Below are positions 26,095-28,612 of a stretch of DNA of 28,612 nucleotides, piece after piece (within the stretch, counting starts at the first letter, position 1; each line of letters starts with the position of its first letter). Both the position numbers and the translations under genes were made by a program. The notes beneath the pieces were generated by a model. That model searched no databases, was not told the DNA's origin, and saw nothing but the letters and a program-made list of their open reading frames with translations. The stretch is from the NCBI GenBank assembly GCA_900128585.1, contig LT642244.1, positions 1 to 28,612 of the forward strand, in the 5' to 3' direction. Source of the DNA: Stramenopiles sp. TOSAG23-3 (taxonomy: Eukaryota; Sar).

Positions 26095-26882
26095 AACTGC
26101 AATCTGGTGAGTGAAAAAGAAATGGGAACAAAACACGTAGAAAGATCGAAAAAGAGTGCGACTACCATGAAGTTGGTTGGTTGTTCCATTACTTTTATAA
26201 TTGAATTTATTTATTTTATTGGATTACATGAACGATTGGTATATTGGTGAATTAAATGAATTTACAAAGTCGTATATATGAGGGCTACTCCACTAATACC
26301 AAACCGTTATTATCAAATTATTTTTTGTTTTTTTATCATTTAGTATAGTAATACACTCCTCCAAATTGCATAGTAATTAATTACGTACAGTATTCTAAAG
26401 AGTACGAGGCTATGCTGCCATCTTCTTCTTCTATCTCGTCGCGTAACGGCAAAAGATACCGTATTTGTATTATTTATTATTATATTCTAATTTCAATTTA
26501 CCTATACAAAACTAGGAGGAGTCCAACCGTTCGATAGGGTAGGGTACACGTTCGAGTATTAATATTTAGTATTAATATTTATTTCTGCTTGAACTTGCTT
26601 GCTTCATTTCGCACTTCGAACTTTGTGACCATCTCCAACTCCTCGATGTTGTGTTACCTTGGTACTATTTAATTCTTCTTATAGAATATATATTATTAAT
26701 AAATTGGTATCGTACGACGTACCTTCGCAGTCGAGAGTTGTGCAACAAAATTTCATGTGCGATTCAATAAAAAATAATTTATACAAACATTTTTGTATAC
26801 TTACCTTTCAAGTATTCTGAAAGAGGCTCGCACGTCTCTCTCTCTCGTACTTTTCACGAGTGTGGACGTTTGAACATATGGT
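26095..26882. other. AT-rich spacer between two minus-strand genes
   Basis: It should hold the promoter of the split SPRY/IQ gene and the CAP 3' end. A 13-bp tandem duplication of AGTATTAATATTT lies near 26554-26581 and a short CT run near 26837. No supported ORF or RNA gene was seen. Confidence 0.65.
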
Positions 26883-28379
26883 TTAGTCACCGTACAGTTC
26901 AGATACGTCAGCAGTTAGTTTACCATTGCGAATGGTGTGAACGTACTGTTCTGGAATTGGACGCTCGATAAGGTCATCGTCATCCGTTGCTCCCGGGTAC
27001 GCAACGTTCATCTCAGAACTTTTCGATGCAACGATCGAAATACTGTCCATACTTTCACGGCTTACGTAGACAGTGATGCCGTCGGTCTTGTCGATCGCAA
27101 TATTGTTGCAATTCTTTCGGCCCTGGACCTTTACATTCTTGCTGTTCACAATTTCGCAGCTACCCAACGTGGCATCAAAGACTACATTCGTACGAGAGCA
27201 GTTGTCGAGCGTAATGTTGTTCACTTTGCCGTTGATCACGATGGTAGCGCCGGTGCATTTGTAGATGTACACGGTTTGCTTCACATTCAGCTCCTCCTCG
27301 GATAGCTCACACACCCCAGTCTGGTATTCAATTTGCCATTTCTTCCCGGCAAGCTTGCGGACAGGATCTTTCTTCACAGCGACAGCTTTCTTTGTGACGG
27401 AACCGGTCCCGAAGCGTTTCTTTGCAGCGGCCGCAGACTTCTTCTTCTTCACGGCGTCGTCCTCGGCGTACTTTTTGCCGGCGGCATCCTTCTTCACGTG
27501 GCGAAGTCCGGCAGTTTTCCCTCCTTTTTGGCGCTCCTGAACGGCTCGAATTTGTGCGAACAAGGCACCGGAATCAGCGCCCTTCGGTGCGGCCGCCGCC
27601 GCTGCCGGTGCCGGGGGTGGCATAGGAGGGGGTGGGCCCCGCGGGACCCCTCGCGCACCGCGAGGACCACGGGCACCGGCTGGCGCAGGTGGGCCCGCGC
27701 TGCCGCTGCTACTACTAGAATAATCCTTCGGGTCCTTTCCTCCCAGGGCCTTGGCTTTCCAGTCCAGGCCAGCTTTGTGGTACTCCGCGGTAAACTCTTT
27801 TAGCCCCTTGAGCATTTGAAGCAACGCTTGGTACCACTTTTTCTGGTCGGCGTCGTCGGGGCTGTCCTTTCGAATCTTGTTTATGTAGAACATAGCCGCA
27901 TCGATTGCGCCCTCCTGGATTGTTTTCGGGACGGGGCACGGGGGCATAACCGTCCAACTAAAACTTCCCTGGCAGGCATCCGACCACGCCATCTTGTGGT
28001 TGAAGGTTTTGGATCCGCGGGCAGCGTCTTTCGACGCCGAGGACGCCTTGACTTGTTGAACCATCCCGTCGGCGTACTTCATCAAGTCTGCTTGAGAGGT
28101 TGGCTTGAAGCACTTTGAGGCCATATCAAAAAGAGTGCGCATTCCGTTGAAGCCACTTTCTACTTGCTCGGCCATCTCAGTAAGCTGGATTTTCTTACAC
28201 GCTGCAGAAAATGCGGCCACTTTGTCCTTTCGAAAAGCATCGAACGCGAGAACGTTCTCTGCAACTTCTTCTTCGGCATCCGGACCCGGGCCGCCACTCT
28301 GGATGCCGGACTTTAGTTCCAGCCGTCCAAGTCTGGCAGAAATGCCTTTGAGCAAATCCAATATTTCGGCGTTTGACAT
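26883..28379 (-). CDS. Adenylyl cyclase-associated protein (CAP/Srv2), actin-monomer recycling factor
   Basis: The ORF has 498 residues from an ATG at 28379, close to the usual CAP length of 470-530. CAP acts with cofilin to take apart actin filaments and recharge ADP-actin with ATP in the cytoplasm. The N-terminal oligomerisation stretch (about 1-25) and helical folded domain (about 40-210, including FNHKMAWSDACQGSFSWTV and ALLQMLKGLKEFTAEYHKAG) come first. A Ser/Gly/Pro-rich linker (220-262) contains PRGPPPPMPPPAPA, a profilin-binding type of polyproline. A WH2 actin-binding motif (about 271-297) reads ALFAQIRAVQERQKGGKTAG then LRHVKK. A basic Lys/Ala linker leads to the C-terminal beta-helix CARP domain (about 346-498), with TVYIYKCTGATIVINGKVNN and LDNCSRTNVVFD. 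All parts of the family are present. Confidence 0.95.
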   Translation of the reverse strand: MSNAEILDLLKGISARLGRLELKSGIQSGGPGPDAEEEVAENVLAFDAFRKDKVAAFSAACKKIQLTEMAEQVESGFNGMRTLFDMASKCFKPTSQADLMKYADGMVQQVKASSASKDAARGSKTFNHKMAWSDACQGSFSWTVMPPCPVPKTIQEGAIDAAMFYINKIRKDSPDDADQKKWYQALLQMLKGLKEFTAEYHKAGLDWKAKALGGKDPKDYSSSSSGSAGPPAPAGARGPRGARGVPRGPPPPMPPPAPAAAAAAPKGADSGALFAQIRAVQERQKGGKTAGLRHVKKDAAGKKYAEDDAVKKKKSAAAAKKRFGTGSVTKKAVAVKKDPVRKLAGKKWQIEYQTGVCELSEEELNVKQTVYIYKCTGATIVINGKVNNITLDNCSRTNVVFDATLGSCEIVNSKNVKVQGRKNCNNIAIDKTDGITVYVSRESMDSISIVASKSSEMNVAYPGATDDDDLIERPIPEQYVHTIRNGKLTADVSELYGD

Positions 28380-28612
28380 GGTTGTATTATGAAAAGGAAT
28401 AAAAAAAGAATAGAATGTATAAAACTGCTGTACGTAAACTTTCTTGGGGTTGGGTTGTCATATATTTAAAAACTTAATTCCACATCTTTCTTTCATTTCT
28501 TTCACTCAATCCGTTCACTCTCTATCATAATCCATTCTTCATAGACCAATAGTCGTCTTCTTCTTTATTATTGACCAATAATAATTATTATTTTTTTGTT
28601 TTTCTTCTTTTT
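28380..28612. other. Upstream region of CAP
   Basis: About 230 bp to the right edge. It is AT-rich with pyrimidine stretches (TTTCTTTCATTTCTTTC) and should carry the CAP promoter. No further gene starts here. Confidence 0.6.

Noticed and set aside
1-28612. tRNA genes, CRISPR arrays and complete transposons
   Set aside because: No tRNA box-B words outside coding sequence, no regularly spaced repeats, and no transposase or reverse transcriptase motifs were seen on either strand by eye.

Overview
The window is nuclear DNA of a compact, intron-poor protist. The genes have roughly balanced base composition and use standard code, with TAA, TAG and TGA all acting as true stops. They sit in very AT-rich spacers full of CTT/GAA and ATT microsatellites. 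The best guess is a stramenopile. The main reason is a multipass membrane protein that joins leucine-rich repeats to a C-terminal Lin12/Notch repeat, an arrangement I associate with oomycete-type genomes. All other recognisable genes are general eukaryotic families, so the placement is tentative and I do not name a genus. Several of the longest open frames begin at a non-ATG codon, so starts were moved to the first suitable ATG.

Layout, left to right. The left edge carries the first 44 codons of a secreted protein gene on the minus strand (1-132). A 1-kb spacer with a foldback element separates it from an LRR/LNR membrane protein (1178-3166, +). A small Cys-rich secreted protein follows tail to tail (3241-4074, -). 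Next come an OGFOD1/Tpa1-type prolyl hydroxylase (5228-7018, +), a secreted C69-type Ntn hydrolase (7282-8985, -), a secreted sulfatase with a CTQSR active-site motif (10135-11739, +) and a sideroflexin (11957-12985, -). A frameshifted ABC-transporter relic (about 13440-14030, -) lies before a Rab-like GTPase with a degenerate G3 motif (14050-15231, -). Then come a Cdc7-like kinase (16021-17310, +), a TMEM161-family membrane protein (17638-19275, -) and an E2-like protein with a long C-terminal extension ending in an RGG tail (20105-21994, -). A SPRY/IQ-motif protein is split over two frames (22607-26094, -), and adenylyl cyclase-associated protein CAP ends the window (26883-28379, -).

From 1 to about 17.6 kb strands mostly alternate. 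Spacers between divergent genes are long (about 0.8-1.15 kb) and spacers between convergent genes are short (74-330 bp). From 17.6 kb to the end all genes are on the minus strand. The genes do not form one pathway. They cover translation and DNA-replication control (prolyl hydroxylase, Cdc7), secreted hydrolysis (C69 enzyme, sulfatase), mitochondrial transport (sideroflexin), actin turnover (CAP), and ubiquitin-type and calmodulin-linked signalling. I found no tRNA, rRNA, CRISPR array or intact transposon. The less ordinary items are the split SPRY/IQ gene, the ABC relic, the mutually exclusive inverted repeats after the Cdc7 gene, the foldback element, and the altered motifs in the sulfatase and the GTPase.
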